Of a stretch of DNA of 64,000 nt, positions 45,223 to 53,470 are shown one piece after another. A program made the translations under genes and the position numbers. The stretch covers positions 1 to 64,000 of the forward strand of contig CALQKH020000016.1 in the NCBI GenBank assembly GCA_943331105.2, read 5' to 3'. Each line of letters begins with the position of its first letter. Positions within the stretch are counted from its first letter, which is position 1. The DNA comes from Akkermansia muciniphila. Lineage in GTDB: Bacteria; Pseudomonadota; Gammaproteobacteria; Burkholderiales; Burkholderiaceae_C. The notes under the pieces were generated by a model. That model was not told the origin of the DNA, did not search any database, and worked only from the letters and a program-made list of their open reading frames with translations.

Positions 45223-46242
45223 ATGTTCACCACCGCAATCGCTGGCAGCTTGCCCAAACCCGCCTGGCTGGCCGAGACAGAAAAACTCTGGCCCCAGTGG
45301 ACCACCCAGGGCCCCGAGCTGCAGCAAGCCAAAGCCGATGCCACGCTGCTGTGGATCAAGGCGCAGGAAGACGCGGGTCTGGATGTGATCGGAGACGGCG
45401 AGCAGGCGCGACAGCACTTTGTGCACGGCTTTGTGGAGCAGGTCGAGGGCATCGATTTTGTGAACAAAGTGACCATGGGCATCCGCAACAACCGTTACGA
45501 CGCGCAGGTGCCCCAGGTCATTGCACCGCTGCGCCTCAAGGGCCGCGTGCATGCTTTCGAGGCCCAATTGGCCCGCGCCCACACCCAAAAGAAACTTAAA
45601 TTCACCTTGCCCGGCCCGATGACGATTGTTGACACGGTGGCCGACCGCTTTTACGGTGACAAGGTGAAGATGGCCATGGCCTTTGCCGAGTTGCTCAACC
45701 AAGAAGCGCTGGCGCTGCAAGCCGATGGCGTGGACATCATCCAGTTCGACGAGCCGGCGTTCAACGTCTACATGGAAGAAGCCGCCGACTGGGGCGTCAA
45801 GGCACTGGAGGTGGCTGCGCGTGGGCTGACCTGCACCACGGCCGTTCACATTTGCTACGGCTACGGCATCGAAGCCAACAACAACTGGAAAAAGACCTTG
45901 GGTGACGAATGGCGTCAGTACGAAAAAGTGTTCCCTGCCCTGGCCCAAAGCAGCATCCAGCAAGTGAGCCTGGAGTGCATGCACTCGCATGTGCCGATGG
46001 AGATGATGAAACTGCTGGAAGGCAAGGATGTCATGGTGGGCGTGATCGACGTGGCCAACCCGGCCATCGAGACGCCTGAAGAAATTGCCGACACCATTGG
46101 CCGTGCTTTGCAATTCGTGCCCAAGAACCGATTGATTGCCTGCACCAACTGCGGCCTGGCTCCCATGAGCCGCGCTGTGGCCGAAGCCAAGCTCAAGGCC
46201 TTGGCCGAAGGCGCGAAACTGGCCAGTCAGCGTTACGCCTGA
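45223..46242 (+). CDS. Core-type methionine synthase (MetE C-terminal family, MesD-like)
   Basis: 339 residues, half the size of classic MetE and covering only its catalytic barrel. Metal-binding residues are visible as VHICYG (His, Cys), IQFDEPAF and ACTNCGLAP (Cys). Proteins of this size and with the N-terminal AGSLPKPAWLAE pattern fall near the folate-independent core methionine synthases; MesD is known to work with a DUF1852 partner (MesX), which is not adjacent here. AGGA precedes ATG 45223. The methyl donor is therefore uncertain. Confidence 0.8.
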   Translation: MFTTAIAGSLPKPAWLAETEKLWPQWTTQGPELQQAKADATLLWIKAQEDAGLDVIGDGEQARQHFVHGFVEQVEGIDFVNKVTMGIRNNRYDAQVPQVIAPLRLKGRVHAFEAQLARAHTQKKLKFTLPGPMTIVDTVADRFYGDKVKMAMAFAELLNQEALALQADGVDIIQFDEPAFNVYMEEAADWGVKALEVAARGLTCTTAVHICYGYGIEANNNWKKTLGDEWRQYEKVFPALAQSSIQQVSLECMHSHVPMEMMKLLEGKDVMVGVIDVANPAIETPEEIADTIGRALQFVPKNRLIACTNCGLAPMSRAVAEAKLKALAEGAKLASQRYA

Positions 46243-46316
46243 AACGACAAACGCTGGGGTGATCAGGGTCCTGCATCAGGTTATGCTCACCTTTTGTCCA
46301 GGACCCGGATCAACCC

Positions 46317-47069
46317 ATGCCCCAACAATTGCTGCACCCCCCGCTGACCTCGCCCGATTGGCTGAACGCCACTTTGGCGGACCAAGGTTTTGCGGTACTC
46401 GGGTCGGCCAGCGTGTGCGCTTTGGCGGGCGTTCACATCGACGCGCTGAAGGCTTTGCAATCCAGTTGGGATGATTTGCCCCCAGACCAATACCTGAAGG
46501 ACGGCGGCCGCTACCGCCGCCGCCGCCATGCCAGCTTTGAGCTGACCGATTCACAAGTCAAGGCCACCCCCCACCGGGCCCATTGGCAGCCCCTTTCTTA
46601 TAACGCTTTGCATGGTGGCATGCAGCGCTGGTTCGACCCCATGGCGCCACAGGTGGTGCAGGCAGCCGCTTGGCAAAAACTCTTGGCTTGGTTGGGTTCG
46701 ATCGCCTCTGCCGCCCAAGGCGCACAGACCTGGTACACCGAAGCCCACCAGTTCCGGATTGACACCACCGATGGCATTGGCCGTCCTACGCCAGAAGGGG
46801 CCCACCGGGATGGCGTGAATTGGGTGGCGGTGTTCATGGTGGGACGGCACGGCATCAAGGGTGGCGAGACCCGGGTGTTCGACATGGACAGCCCCCGAGG
46901 TCAGCGTTTTACCCTGAGTGAGCCTTGGTCGGTGCTGTTGCTGGACGACAGCCGTGTGATCCACGAGACCACCCCCATTCAGCCTGAACAAGACGGCGGC
47001 TGGCGCGATACGTTGGTGATCACGCTGCGCTCGGGTGGGTTTTTGGACGAACCTGCGATAAAAAACTGA
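46317..47069 (+). CDS. 2-oxoglutarate/Fe(II) dioxygenase, free amino acid hydroxylase family
   Basis: 250 residues. The facial triad is H163-x-D165 in GAHRDGVNWV and H216 in VIHETTP, and a likely 2OG-binding Arg is in WRDTLVITLRSGG. The pattern matches the small family that includes L-isoleucine dioxygenase of Bacillus, whose members hydroxylate free amino acids. No amino-acid biosynthetic gene flanks it other than the methionine-synthase-like gene 74 bases upstream. Substrate unknown. Confidence 0.85.
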   Translation: MPQQLLHPPLTSPDWLNATLADQGFAVLGSASVCALAGVHIDALKALQSSWDDLPPDQYLKDGGRYRRRRHASFELTDSQVKATPHRAHWQPLSYNALHGGMQRWFDPMAPQVVQAAAWQKLLAWLGSIASAAQGAQTWYTEAHQFRIDTTDGIGRPTPEGAHRDGVNWVAVFMVGRHGIKGGETRVFDMDSPRGQRFTLSEPWSVLLLDDSRVIHETTPIQPEQDGGWRDTLVITLRSGGFLDEPAIKN

Positions 47070-47086
47070 ACAATTTGCGCACCCCA

Positions 47087-47126
47087 AAACAAAGAGCCCA
47101 GTGTGAAAACACCGGGCTCTTTGTTT
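47087..47126. terminator. Bidirectional intrinsic terminator
   Basis: AAACAAAGAGCCC pairs with GGGCTCTTTGTTT, and an inner GTGT/ACAC pair closes a GAAA loop. It lies between the convergent dioxygenase and thiolase genes. Confidence 0.92.
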
Positions 47127-47162
47127 ATGGGGGTGATCCCGGTACACCGGGACCAGCGGGCA

Positions 47163-48347
47163 TCACATGCGCTCAAAAATCGCGGCAATGCCCTGACCGC
47201 CGCCAATGCACATGGTGACCAGCGCATAACGACCTTGCACGCGATGCAACTCGTACAAGGCTTTGACGGTGATCACAGTGCCGGTTGCACCGATAGGGTG
47301 ACCGAGTGAAATGCCCGAACCATTGGGGTTGACTTTGGCCGGGTCCAGGCCCAGTTCGCGGGTGACTGCGCAGGCTTGGGCGGCAAAGGCTTCGTTGGCC
47401 TCGATCACATCCAGGTCGTTGACCGTGAGGCCCGCTTTTTTCAAGACAGCGTGCGTGGCGGAAATGGGCCCAACCCCCATGATTTTGGGGTCCAGACCGG
47501 TGTGAGCATAGGCCACCAGTCGGGCCATGGGCTTGGCACCACGGGCCTTGGCTGCACTGGCTTCCATCAGCACCACGGCGGCAGCCGCATCGTTGATGCC
47601 TGAGGCATTGCCTGCTGTCACCGTGCCGTTTTCTTTCACGAACACGGGCTTGAGCTTGGCCATGTCTTCGAGCTTGCAACCGGGGCGGAAATGTTCGTCG
47701 GTGGTGTAAGCCACGTCGCCTTTTTTGCTTTTGAGCATGACCGGCATGATCTGGTCTTTGAAGTAACCGGCCGCTGTGGCCCGTTCGGCACGGTTGTGGC
47801 TCTCAACTGCCAAGGCATCTTGCATCTCGCGGGTGATGCCGTATTTGGCCGCCACGTTTTCGGCCGTGACACCCATGTGGATGGTGTGGAAGGGGTCGTG
47901 CAGGGCGCCAAGCATCATGTCCACCATCTTGGTATCGCCCATGCGCATGCCCCAGCGTGAGCTCAGGCTCGCATAGGGGGCACGGCTCATGTTCTCAGCA
48001 CCACCGCCAATGGCGATGTCGCAGTCGCCCAACAAGATGGACTGGCTGGCGCTCACAATGGCCTGAAGGCCAGAGCCGCACAAGCGGTTCACGTTGAAGG
48101 CCGGCGTGCTTTCGGCGCAGCCACCGTTGATGGCCGCCACACGCGACAAATACATGTCTTTGGGTTCGGTGTTGACCACATGGCCGAACACCACATGGCC
48201 GACGTCCTTGCCGTCGGTGCTTGCGCGTGCCAATGCTTCGCGCACCACTTGCGCGGCCAACTCGGTGGGGGCGATGTCCTTCAGGCTGCCGCCATAGGTG
48301 CCAATGGCGGTGCGCACACCGCTGACCACAACAACTTCACGACTCAT
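47163..48347 (-). CDS. bktB: Beta-ketothiolase / acetyl-CoA acetyltransferase (BktB type)
   Basis: 394-residue type II thiolase. Nucleophile Cys90 in NRLCGSGLQ, then NASGINDAAAAVV, the GHPIGATG His and the C-terminal Cys in TMCIGGGQG. By recalled resemblance it is close to BktB of Cupriavidus necator (MSREVVVVSGVRTAIGTYGG start, IHMGVTAENVA, DVIEANEAFAAQACAVT), which accepts acetyl- and longer acyl-CoAs and supplies copolymer precursors. No phaB or phaC is in this window. A broad-range beta-oxidation role is equally possible. Confidence 0.93.
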   Translation of the reverse strand: MSREVVVVSGVRTAIGTYGGSLKDIAPTELAAQVVREALARASTDGKDVGHVVFGHVVNTEPKDMYLSRVAAINGGCAESTPAFNVNRLCGSGLQAIVSASQSILLGDCDIAIGGGAENMSRAPYASLSSRWGMRMGDTKMVDMMLGALHDPFHTIHMGVTAENVAAKYGITREMQDALAVESHNRAERATAAGYFKDQIMPVMLKSKKGDVAYTTDEHFRPGCKLEDMAKLKPVFVKENGTVTAGNASGINDAAAAVVLMEASAAKARGAKPMARLVAYAHTGLDPKIMGVGPISATHAVLKKAGLTVNDLDVIEANEAFAAQACAVTRELGLDPAKVNPNGSGISLGHPIGATGTVITVKALYELHRVQGRYALVTMCIGGGQGIAAIFERM

Positions 48348-48472
48348 GGCAATTCTCCAGTTTGAAAAGAAATGAAAGAACGGGGTTTATTCAAGCTTAC
48401 GGCGCAGTGTCGGGGGTGATGGCTACAGTGGCCTGACAAGCGCCTGTTCCATCGTTTGAAGCGAACAGGGTT

Positions 48473-49228
48473 TCAACCCCTGACATCGGCCACAGGTGCC
48501 TGACCAAAGTCAGCCCTTGCCAAAAAGCGCAGCACCTGCTCGGCCGCCTGCTCTGGGCTGCTGAGCTGGCCATTGGCTTTGAGCTGAGCAAATTTGGATT
48601 GATCGGGGAAGGTTTCGCTGGCGGAGCCGCGCAACTGCACTTGCATGTCGGTGTCGATCACGCCGGGGGCCAGCGAGCAAACGCGTGCGCCATGGGGATG
48701 CAGGGCTTCGTCCAGCGCTAGGCAGCGGGTGAAATGGTCCATGCCCGCTTTGGCTGCGCAATAAGCCGCTTGGGACGCCATGGGGTAGCGTCCCAGGCCG
48801 GATGAAATATTGAGCAGCTTGCGGGGCAAAGCCCAAGTTTGGGTGGCCCCCAAAAATACCGCACTCAAAACCATAGGTGCTTCCAGGCCGACGCGCAGGG
48901 CTTGGGCCAGATCGGCAGGCTGCGATTGGCGCAGCGGCACAACAGGGGGGATGACGCCCGCGTTGTTGATCAGGGTAGCGCTTGCCAAGTGAGCTGGGTT
49001 TTGGTTTTGCAACCAATCCCGCAAACGTGTGCCGATGCCTTGAGCATCGGCCAAGTCGTGTGTCCATTGCAGCAAGGATGCCCCAGCTGTTGCAGCCGCT
49101 GCTGCCAATTCTGGGCTGGCCTGGCGAGAGATGCACAGCAAGCTGTGGCTTGGTTTGAGCAACTGCTGTGCCATGGCCAAGCCCATGCCGCGCGAGGCGC
49201 CTGTCAGGATGTAAAGATGTTGGTTCAT
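48473..49228 (-). CDS. SDR-family oxidoreductase (sepiapterin/benzil reductase-like)
   Basis: 251 residues. TGASRGMGLAMAQQL cofactor motif, SRQ after the second strand (NADP-type), NNAGVI, NISSGLGRYPMASQAAYCAAKAG with the full Ser/Tyr/Lys triad, and VCSLAPGVIDTDMQ. The overall pattern fits the YueD/sepiapterin-reductase-like group. It lies 125 bases upstream of bktB on the same strand, with no shared operon evidence. Substrate unknown. Confidence 0.85.
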   Translation of the reverse strand: MNQHLYILTGASRGMGLAMAQQLLKPSHSLLCISRQASPELAAAAATAGASLLQWTHDLADAQGIGTRLRDWLQNQNPAHLASATLINNAGVIPPVVPLRQSQPADLAQALRVGLEAPMVLSAVFLGATQTWALPRKLLNISSGLGRYPMASQAAYCAAKAGMDHFTRCLALDEALHPHGARVCSLAPGVIDTDMQVQLRGSASETFPDQSKFAQLKANGQLSSPEQAAEQVLRFLARADFGQAPVADVRG

Positions 49229-49291
49229 GCCCCGATCTTATGATCTCCAGCGCATTCAAGAGTTGCCGCAGTTGACAAGCTCTCAGCCCCT

Positions 49292-50629
49292 TCAGTTGCC
49301 TTGCGCGGCCCGGATTCGGTTGACCTGCAAGGGGGTGACTTCACCGGCTTGATGGCCCCATTGCGTGCGCAGATGGGTCAGCACGGCAGCGATGTCTTGG
49401 TCATGCAACTCCAGCACGCCAGGTGGCATGCCAAATGGCCTGGGGTGACCTTGGGTGGCGGGGCCGTAGCCGCCGTACAACACCAGTTGCACCAAATTGG
49501 TGGGATCTTTGAGCAACACGGCCCGGTTGCCAGCCAGGGCCGGGTAGGCCACTTCGCCCGAGCCGGTTTTCACGCCCTGACCTTGTTCGCCATGGCACTG
49601 CAGACACTGGCGCTCATAAACCTTGGCGCCTTGGGTGGCCACCTGCGGGCTGATGCGGGTGACCGGGTTTGTCTGGGGTGCGGGCTGGCGTGTACGCTGG
49701 GCCATTGATTGCAAGTAAAGCGCCATGGCCTGCAAATCGGCTTCTTTCAGGTGCTGCAGACTGTGTTGCACCACCTCGCCCATGGGACCATTGGTTTGGG
49801 CTGTGTTGGACGCGCCAGTGCGCAGCAGGCGCACGATGTCGGGCAAGGGCGTGCTGGCCATGCCGCTTTCGGCGTCATGGGCCAAGTTGGGGGCGTACCA
49901 GTTGACCACCGGCATCAAGCCGCCCGACAAGTCGTGCACAGGCCCTGTAGCGCCCAGCGCGTTGCGAGGGCTGTGGCAGGCTGCGCAATGGCCCAGGCCT
50001 TGCACCAGGTAGGCGCCCCGGTTCCATTCGGCGCTTTGCGCGTGGTCTGCTTGAAAAGGGCTGGGTTCAAAAAACAAGCTGCGCCAGACAGCCAAGGCGG
50101 GTTGCGTGCCATAAGGCCAGGCCAATGTGTGGGCAGGTTGGGCCTGCACCACAGGGGGCAGGGTGTTCAACCAAGCAAAAATCGCGTCGCTGTCTTGTCG
50201 GGTGACAACGCTGGTGTGGTTGTAGGGAAATGCAGGTGTCAGCAAACGACCATTCGCAGAACGGCCCCGGTGCATCGCCTGCCAAAAGTCTTGCGAACTC
50301 CATTTGCCTAAACCAGTATTGGGGTCCGGTGTCAGGTTGCTGCTGTACACCCCGCCAAACGGCGTGTCGATGCGGCGCCCACCCGCCAAGGGGATGCCTC
50401 CTCGGGTGGTGTGGCAGGCCATGCAGTTGCCCGCCAATGCCAAGTAGCGGCCTTGCTCGATTTGAGTGTCGGTGGCCGTGGTCGCTGCGACTGGCGCAGC
50501 TTTGGCGGGGGCCAATAAGTCGCCCCAGTTGTCCCAGAGCACTGCAACTGTGAGCGCCAGCAGGCTGATCAGTGTGACCCATGCCACAAGCCGCATGGGG
50601 TGCATGGGTTGCATACTGGGCTGGTTCAT
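49292..50629 (-). CDS. Membrane-anchored triheme cytochrome c (dehydrogenase-partner type)
   Basis: 445 residues with an N-terminal transmembrane anchor (about 13-32) and three CxxCH haem sites at C69-H73, C215-H219 and C342-H346. Domain spacing resembles the triheme cytochrome subunits that take electrons from membrane alcohol, aldehyde or gluconate dehydrogenases. Start ATG 50629 overlaps the stop of the upstream diheme cytochrome as ATGA. No dehydrogenase catalytic subunit is adjacent, so its electron donor is unknown. Confidence 0.88.
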   Translation of the reverse strand: MNQPSMQPMHPMRLVAWVTLISLLALTVAVLWDNWGDLLAPAKAAPVAATTATDTQIEQGRYLALAGNCMACHTTRGGIPLAGGRRIDTPFGGVYSSNLTPDPNTGLGKWSSQDFWQAMHRGRSANGRLLTPAFPYNHTSVVTRQDSDAIFAWLNTLPPVVQAQPAHTLAWPYGTQPALAVWRSLFFEPSPFQADHAQSAEWNRGAYLVQGLGHCAACHSPRNALGATGPVHDLSGGLMPVVNWYAPNLAHDAESGMASTPLPDIVRLLRTGASNTAQTNGPMGEVVQHSLQHLKEADLQAMALYLQSMAQRTRQPAPQTNPVTRISPQVATQGAKVYERQCLQCHGEQGQGVKTGSGEVAYPALAGNRAVLLKDPTNLVQLVLYGGYGPATQGHPRPFGMPPGVLELHDQDIAAVLTHLRTQWGHQAGEVTPLQVNRIRAAQGN

Positions 50630-51414
50630 GGACGGGACCCTTTGACCGGTTTGGCAGGGTTCTGGGCGGACAGTTCGGGTGCGCTGCCGCAGCGCAGTGC
50701 TTCGGGCAAAGCGGGGCCTGCGGGTGGTTGCGCTGCTGGGCGGGTGTCGGAGGGTAAGGCTTGTCTGGCCAACCAACTGGACACGGCAATCAAGTCGCCG
50801 GCCGGCATGCGCTGGACAATTTCAGCCATGCAATCGGGGGCGTGCGCGCGGCGTTGCCGGGTTTGCCAGGCACCCAGTTGGGCGTTCAAATAGTCGAGAG
50901 GCAAGCCCAGCAGTCCTGGCACGTTGGGCTGCACGCCTGTCAAGCGCGCCCCATGGCACTGGGTACAAGCCGGTAGCCCCCGAGAGGCGTCACCCTGTGT
51001 GACCAGTTGCTGACCTCTGGCCAAGCGATCGGGTGTGATGGCGTTGTTGGTTTTGGGGGGGGCGTAGGGCAGTTGCAAATCAGCAAAGTATTGCGCCATC
51101 TCGCCCAGATAGGCATCGCTCAGAGGGTCTACCAAACGTGTCATCAGCTCGTAATGACGGCGGCCTTCGGCAAAATTGCGCAACTGGTTGTGCAAATACC
51201 CAGCGGGTTTACCGGCCAAGCGCGGGTAATAGCCGTCTGGTCCAGCCCGGCCTTGCTCACCATGGCAGGCGGTGCAGGCTCGGGTGCGTTCGGCCATGTC
51301 ATCGGCAAAACGAAGGGGTGTCTGTGCGTGGGCCCCAACCGCCCAAAAGGTCCACGCCAGCCAAAAGCTGGTGCCCCAAAACCATCTTGGAGCATGTTTC
51401 AAAATCATCCTCAT
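50626..51414 (-). CDS. Diheme cytochrome c4-like protein
   Basis: 262 residues: signal peptide ending AHA-QT, CxxCH sites at C47-H51 (CTACH) and C150-H154 (CTQCH), and c4-like blocks YYPRLAGKPAGYLHNQLRNF and GLPLDYLNAQLGAW. Periplasmic electron carrier. The C-terminal 35 residues are Pro/Ala-rich. A much longer frame to 51930 crosses the divergent GNAT gene and was rejected. Cotranscribed with the triheme cytochrome. Confidence 0.88.
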   Translation of the reverse strand: MRMILKHAPRWFWGTSFWLAWTFWAVGAHAQTPLRFADDMAERTRACTACHGEQGRAGPDGYYPRLAGKPAGYLHNQLRNFAEGRRHYELMTRLVDPLSDAYLGEMAQYFADLQLPYAPPKTNNAITPDRLARGQQLVTQGDASRGLPACTQCHGARLTGVQPNVPGLLGLPLDYLNAQLGAWQTRQRRAHAPDCMAEIVQRMPAGDLIAVSSWLARQALPSDTRPAAQPPAGPALPEALRCGSAPELSAQNPAKPVKGSRP

Positions 51415-51510
51415 GCTTTGAAGATAACCGATGCGGCGACAATGTTGGGTTTTGCGCTGAATGCCCTGTGCATGCAGTGCGTTGTTTTTCTCATTCTTCC
51501 ATTTCAAGCC

Positions 51511-52029
51511 ATGTCCGATATCCAAGTCCGATTTGCCAAACTTCAAGATGCCCCAGCGGTGGCGGCTTTGCATGCGAGCGCTTGCCGCGCTGCCTATGCC
51601 GGTCAAGTGCCCGATGCCCATTGGGACGCCACACCCATGCCCAAGCGGGTCTCGTATTGGAGAGAAGCCATCGAGTACGGCGAGCCTCAAGTCATCGTGG
51701 CCACCCAAGGCCAAGACATTGTGGGTTTTGTCGGCTTTGACCGCTCGCGCGACCCTAAGTCCAAAAACACCACCGGGGAGATCTGGGCGATTTACGCTGC
51801 CCCTGACCGCATTGGCCAAGGTATTGGGCTGGCCTTGTGGGACGCTGCCCGTGAAGGTCTCGAAGACGAAGACTGCACCGAAGTGACGGTCTGGTTGCCG
51901 TTGTTGCATGAGCAAACCTTGCGTTTCCATGACTTGGCGGGTTTCAAGCGAGAGATGAACACCGCCCGCACCGTGCCACTGGGTGGTGTCAAGGTGGAAG
52001 AGGTTCGCCTCAAACGCAAACTGGGCTGA
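51511..52029 (+). CDS. GNAT-family N-acetyltransferase
   Basis: 172 residues. The acetyl-CoA pyrophosphate loop is GEIWAIYAAPDRIGQGIGLALWDAA (motif A, R/Q-x-x-G-x-G/A variant) followed by VTVWLPLLHEQTLRFHDLAGFKRE. ATG 51511 begins MSDIQVRFAKLQDAPAV, the typical GNAT start. Divergent from the cytochromes; dusC follows after 10 bases. Acceptor unknown. Confidence 0.87.
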   Translation: MSDIQVRFAKLQDAPAVAALHASACRAAYAGQVPDAHWDATPMPKRVSYWREAIEYGEPQVIVATQGQDIVGFVGFDRSRDPKSKNTTGEIWAIYAAPDRIGQGIGLALWDAAREGLEDEDCTEVTVWLPLLHEQTLRFHDLAGFKREMNTARTVPLGGVKVEEVRLKRKLG

Positions 52030-52039
52030 CCGTCAAAAA

Positions 52040-53023
52040 ATGCAAATCATGCTGGCCCCCATGGAGGGGCTGCTCGACCACACCCTGCGAGATGTGCTGA
52101 CCCGAGTCGGGGGTGTGGACCTGTGCGTGTCGGAATTCATTCGGGTCACCAACACCGTGCTGCCTCGCCGGGCCTTCGAGCGTGTGGTGCCCGAATTGCG
52201 TCAGAAAAGTCGGACAGTGGCTGGGGTGCCGGTGAAAGTGCAGCTCTTGGGCTCGGACCCGAGTTGCCTGGCTGATAATGCTGCCGCTTTGGCTGAATTG
52301 GCACCGCATGGCATTGACTTGAACTTTGGCTGTCCTGCCAAAACGGTGAATCAGCACCGCGGCGGTGCTGTCTTACTGGATGAGCCCGAACTGGTGGGAC
52401 AGATCGTAGCGGCGGTGCGCCGTGCGGTGCCCGCGCACATTCCGGTGTCGGCCAAGATGCGGCTGGGCTACAACGACGACAGCCGCGCCGAAGACTGTGC
52501 ATTGGCCATCGAGGCCGCCGGGGCAAGTGAGCTGGTGGTGCACGCGCGCACCAAAGCCCACGGCTACCGGCCGCCGGCCTATTGGGACCGCATCGCCGAT
52601 TTGCGCCAGCATGTGCGTTTGCCGATTGTGGCCAATGGCGAAATCTGGACCGTGGCCGATGCCTTGCGTTGCCAAGAGGTGACGGGCTGTGATCGGCTGA
52701 TGATCGGTCGCGGCATGGTGACCGACCCGGGCTTGGCCTTGGCGATTGCACACCACCGCCAAACAGGACAGGTGCTTTTGCCAGGTCAAGGCGTGGCTTG
52801 GGTGGTGATGCTGGATTTGATGCAGGTTTTTTGGGTTGGTGTGAGTGCTCGTGTGGCGACTCGCCACCGGGCTGGTCGGCTCAAGCAGTGGCTCAATTAC
52901 ATGCGCCGTGTCTACCCGCAAGCACAGCAGGCTTTTGATGCCTTGCGTTTGGTGCACGATGCTCAGAAGATCGATGCTTGGTTATTTCAACAGCAGTCTG
53001 AATCGGTGTCCTGCTTGGGTTGA
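52040..53023 (+). CDS. dusC: tRNA-dihydrouridine(16) synthase
   Basis: 327-residue FMN-dependent Dus enzyme reducing uridine 16 in tRNA D-loops. APMEGLLDHTLRDVL at the N-terminus, DLNFGCPAKTVNQHRGGAVLL with the catalytic Cys, VSAKMRLGYND, HARTKAHGY and ANGEIW in order. The MEG variant of the N-terminal motif and the HARTK loop favour DusC over DusA/B. Ten bases after the GNAT gene, probably one transcript. Confidence 0.93.
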   Translation: MQIMLAPMEGLLDHTLRDVLTRVGGVDLCVSEFIRVTNTVLPRRAFERVVPELRQKSRTVAGVPVKVQLLGSDPSCLADNAAALAELAPHGIDLNFGCPAKTVNQHRGGAVLLDEPELVGQIVAAVRRAVPAHIPVSAKMRLGYNDDSRAEDCALAIEAAGASELVVHARTKAHGYRPPAYWDRIADLRQHVRLPIVANGEIWTVADALRCQEVTGCDRLMIGRGMVTDPGLALAIAHHRQTGQVLLPGQGVAWVVMLDLMQVFWVGVSARVATRHRAGRLKQWLNYMRRVYPQAQQAFDALRLVHDAQKIDAWLFQQQSESVSCLG

Positions 53024-53050
53024 TGCTGTGCCTGCAAGCCTGATGTGGTC

Positions 53051-53416
53051 TTAGGCCTTGTTGTGCAGGGTCATGTGCGCCAGCACTTCTTGACGCAGGG
53101 TCTCGAGTTTGGGCGCCAAAAGGAGGTAAGCAGTGCTTAAATCGGTGGCTTCGGCATGCTTGCTCATGTCTTCGATGAGCACAACGTGCGCCACCAAACT
53201 GTCTACACAAAAAACTGGGGTGAATCCTTTGATTTGGTGCAGGATGCGGTTAGCACCTTGAACATCCCCTTGATCGAGCAGGGTTTGCAGTCGGGGCAAG
53301 TCTTCGCTCAATGTCTGATGGAGTGTTTTGAGCAGAGACAACACGCCTTGGTTGTCACCGATGAATTCCATGGCCCGGTCGATGGACAGAAATTCAGGCA
53401 TTGGCGTGTGGTTCAT
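53051..53416 (-). CDS. Stand-alone histidine phosphotransfer (Hpt) protein
   Basis: 121 residues, predicted helical bundle. His60 in NRILHQIKGFTPVF fits the phospho-accepting Hpt motif (His followed by Lys-Gly), with preceding LPRLQTLLDQGD typical of the domain. No sensor kinase or receiver is adjacent; the nearest receiver is the HTH-receiver protein at 41.6 kb. It probably relays phosphate between a distant hybrid kinase and a regulator. Confidence 0.8.
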   Translation of the reverse strand: MNHTPMPEFLSIDRAMEFIGDNQGVLSLLKTLHQTLSEDLPRLQTLLDQGDVQGANRILHQIKGFTPVFCVDSLVAHVVLIEDMSKHAEATDLSTAYLLLAPKLETLRQEVLAHMTLHNKA

Positions 53417-53470
53417 GGGGGCATTGAGTTACAAAAGGCGTCGGTCGGAACCAAAGCGGATGAAACCATT

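Noticed and set aside
51415..51930. N-terminal extension of the diheme cytochrome
   Set aside because: It would run through the divergent GNAT gene and place the signal peptide in the middle of the protein.
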